DNA of 64,000 bases from Paralichthys olivaceus. Its lineage: Eukaryota; Chordata; Actinopteri; Pleuronectiformes; Paralichthyidae. The notes beneath the pieces are model-generated. The model was not told where the DNA came from. It worked only from the letters and a program-made list of their open reading frames with translations, and did not search any database. The stretch lies in contig NC_091110.1 of assembly GCF_024713975.1 (NCBI RefSeq), forward strand, positions 19,686,001 through 19,750,000, written 5' to 3'. Of this stretch, positions 62,307 through 64,000 are shown piece by piece (the stretch's first letter is position 1; every line of letters starts with the position of its first letter). Both the position numbers and the translations under genes were made by a program.

Positions 62307-62690
62307 AGGAGCTGCAGGAGCTGCTGGACAGACATCGCTCTCAGAATGAGGCCTGGCTCCGAGCCCGAGCTGAGGAGAACGACCGCGAGAGGAGAGAACT
62401 GTGCCGACTCCGAGTCAGTCAAAACACACACAGCTTATATCTTATTCCCCTGATGACTTCACATCTGGATTAATATTATATATATATATATATATATTTC
62501 ATCACAATGTTTCATCACAATGTTAAAGACAAGACGGACAAGAGAGTGAATCAAACTGTCTCTGTCTGTCTGTCTGTCTCCTCAGGAGGAGGTGCAGCAG
62601 GAGCAGGAGAGACTGAAGGAGGAGCAGAGCAGCATCCAGAAACGTAGTGAACATCTTCTGTCCATCATGCAGCAGTTCAAAGGGATGTGA
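62023..62690 (+). pseudogene. Duplicated 3' tail of the kelch gene
   Basis: Contains the end of exon 16 (to 62056), exon 17 (62309-62413) and exon 18 (62586-62690) plus AATAAA at about 62749. No exons 1-15 precede it, so it can be used only as alternative last exons if transcription passes the first poly(A) signal. Confidence 0.75.
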
Positions 62691-62803
62691 GACAGACAGA
62701 CAGACAGAGAGACAGACACAGAGAGACAGATGTGGATGATAAACCTTCAATAAATAACCATTAAAGTTTGAAAGTTAAAAAGTTTCTGATCATCGTTACA
62801 AAC

Positions 62804-63550
62804 CGTTCACGACATTGAGCCACGCAGAGCGATGAGAGAATCCGATGGAGTTTCCTCCCAGACACGTGTACTCGCCGGCCTCCTCCAGAGACACGTTCCT
62901 CAGGGTCAAGACATCCGTCTCTTTATCTGTGGTGTTCAAACTGACAGTCTGAGGACGAGAGCAACGCCACGTTAGAGAGGGGCCTCTCAATCACAACAAC
63001 AACAAGACTCAGGGTGTTTGGAAAGTCCAAATCATCTCCTCCCCTAACCACTAAATCATCTCCTCCCCTAACCACTAAATCATCTCCTCCCCTAACCACT
63101 AAATCATCTCCTCCCCTAACCACTAAATCATCTCCTCCCCTAACCACTAAATCATCTCCTCTCCTAACCACTAAATCATCTCCTTTCCTCACCACTAGTC
63201 CTCGACCCCGATGGAATACGAGGTCAAGCAAAGTGAGATGTAACAAACTTCCACTTCAAAAACAAATGCTTGATTGACAGTACAGATATTTACAGGTTTG
63301 AGCTCAGATGTAACAGGTCTGATGATTTCACTCTGACCTCAGTGAAGCGGCTCCCTCACCTTGAGGATCAGGACGTAGGGGTGTCCGTCCGGTCCCTCCT
63401 TGCTGCCATTGACGATGATGTGTTTGAGCCACTGGATGTGAGGCTGCGGGTCGCTGAACACCCGACACACAAACTCCACGTCACTACCAACGACCACCGT
63501 CTGGTTAGCGGGCAGACCGGCCTGCAGCATCGGTCTGTGAGGACACCGCT
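62804..63550 (-). CDS. fgfr1: Duplicated FGFR1-type exons (Ig3a and IIIc), partial
   Basis: Ig3a at 63550-63360 and IIIc at 62948-62804 are intact with the same splice sites as copy 1. The matching Ig2 and acid-box exons should lie just past the right edge if the block is complete. IIIc ends in phase 1 and the copy 1 acid-box exon starts in phase 1, so splicing across the repeat would stay in frame. Confidence 0.7.
63026..63197. repeat. 24-bp minisatellite, seven units (copy 2)
   Basis: Same unit as at 59465-59588 with two additional perfect copies. Confidence 0.95.
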
Positions 63551-64000
63551 CTGGAAAAGACGAGACAGAGGACATCCTCACATCTGTTTCTCTCAGGAGA
63601 CGTTTTCAGACCTGCACTGAAGTCTGGACATTTTCCTGAAATGTTCTGGAGGTTCTGTACGTGAGAACGCCAGCTCCATCATAAAACATCTGGAACCTTC
63701 TCAGTGAGTGGGCGTGTCTCTGAGGTTTCTAACACGTGACGGACGTGAAACTGAAGAACTCAAATGTCTCAGGATGAAGAAGAGGAGTCGTACACGTAGA
63801 AGACGAAGACGTCAACTTGGAAAGACGAGGAGGTTCCAGATGTTTTGGTGATGAGGCCGATGCCGTGTGGACGAGCTGTAAACAACAACACTGATCTTTA
63901 CACAGCGGAGTTTAGATGCCATGTCCCGCCTCCTGCTGCTCTACAGGCTCCGCCCCTCGCCTGAATGTCCCCCACGTGTTCCTGTTGTTGTGAACGAGTC

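Larger units (their letters stand above)
62023..64000. repeat. Tandem duplication block, copy 2 (runs off the window)
   Basis: Repeats 58458-60391 in the same orientation. Differences seen: GT run 4 bp shorter, two extra 24-bp minisatellite units, one base in the IIIc exon (Asp to Glu in the DAGEYTC word) and one base just outside the Ig3a exon. The copy is still ongoing at the right edge. Confidence 0.95.

Noticed and set aside
1-64000. Bacterial-type features (operons, CRISPR arrays, phage or plasmid systems)
   Set aside because: The window is intron-rich vertebrate DNA; tandem repeats here are micro- and minisatellites without spacer structure.

Overview
This window is vertebrate nuclear DNA, almost certainly from a teleost fish. 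Genes are split into many short exons with GT-AG introns. Long (GT)n/(CA)n microsatellites are abundant, introns are AT-rich and first exons GC-rich. The encoded proteins (SHROOM3, SOWAHB, MFSD14A/HIAT1, FGFR1) are vertebrate families. The sowahb-shroom3 neighbourhood matches the human 4q21 order. The species cannot be named from the sequence. I rebuilt the exon chains by hand from splice sites and reading phase. Four genes close into complete open frames: shroom3 6,000 nt, MADF-repeat gene 1,953 nt, mfsd14a 1,524 nt and kelch gene 1,521 nt.

Layout, left to right. 1-2.5 kb: 5' coding exon of sowahb (minus), whose ankyrin part lies off the left edge. 2.9-4.1 kb: a 10-bp minisatellite rich in E-box words. 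4.4-6.1 kb: a candidate small spliced transcript (plus) with CCAAT, GC and TATA boxes and a poly(A) signal. 6.6-38.1 kb: shroom3 (minus), 25 coding exons, with a separate internal first exon at 21.8 kb that would make a PDZ-less isoform. 39.5-44.2 kb: a three-MADF-domain, BESS-like putative regulator (minus). 44.7-52.6 kb: mfsd14a, a 12-TM major facilitator transporter (minus). 53.8-59.2 kb: a six-kelch-repeat, coiled-coil protein (plus), head-to-head with mfsd14a. 59.2-61.1 kb: extracellular exons of an FGFR1-type receptor (minus), tail-to-tail with the kelch gene.

The right end is structurally odd. The block 58458-62022 (last kelch exons plus FGFR1 acid box, Ig2, Ig3 and IIIc exons) starts again head-to-tail at 62023. 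It runs to the window edge with very few differences. No FGFR1 transmembrane or kinase exon was seen where it should be, because the kelch gene occupies that place. This is either a very recent in-phase exon duplication of a truncated receptor locus, or a false duplication or mis-join in the assembly.

Functional links. SHROOM3 drives apical constriction through F-actin (ASD1), Rho kinase (ASD2) and Ena/VASP (proline motif), and all these regions are recognisable here. SOWAH genes neighbour SHROOM genes at more than one vertebrate locus. The other genes have no evident shared pathway. Several exons (shroom3 PDZ exon 2, mfsd14a exon 10, kelch exons 1, 8 and 17) have (UG)n repeats at the acceptor in place of a normal pyrimidine tract. 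RFX X-box-like and CTCF-like words recur and are listed as candidates only.
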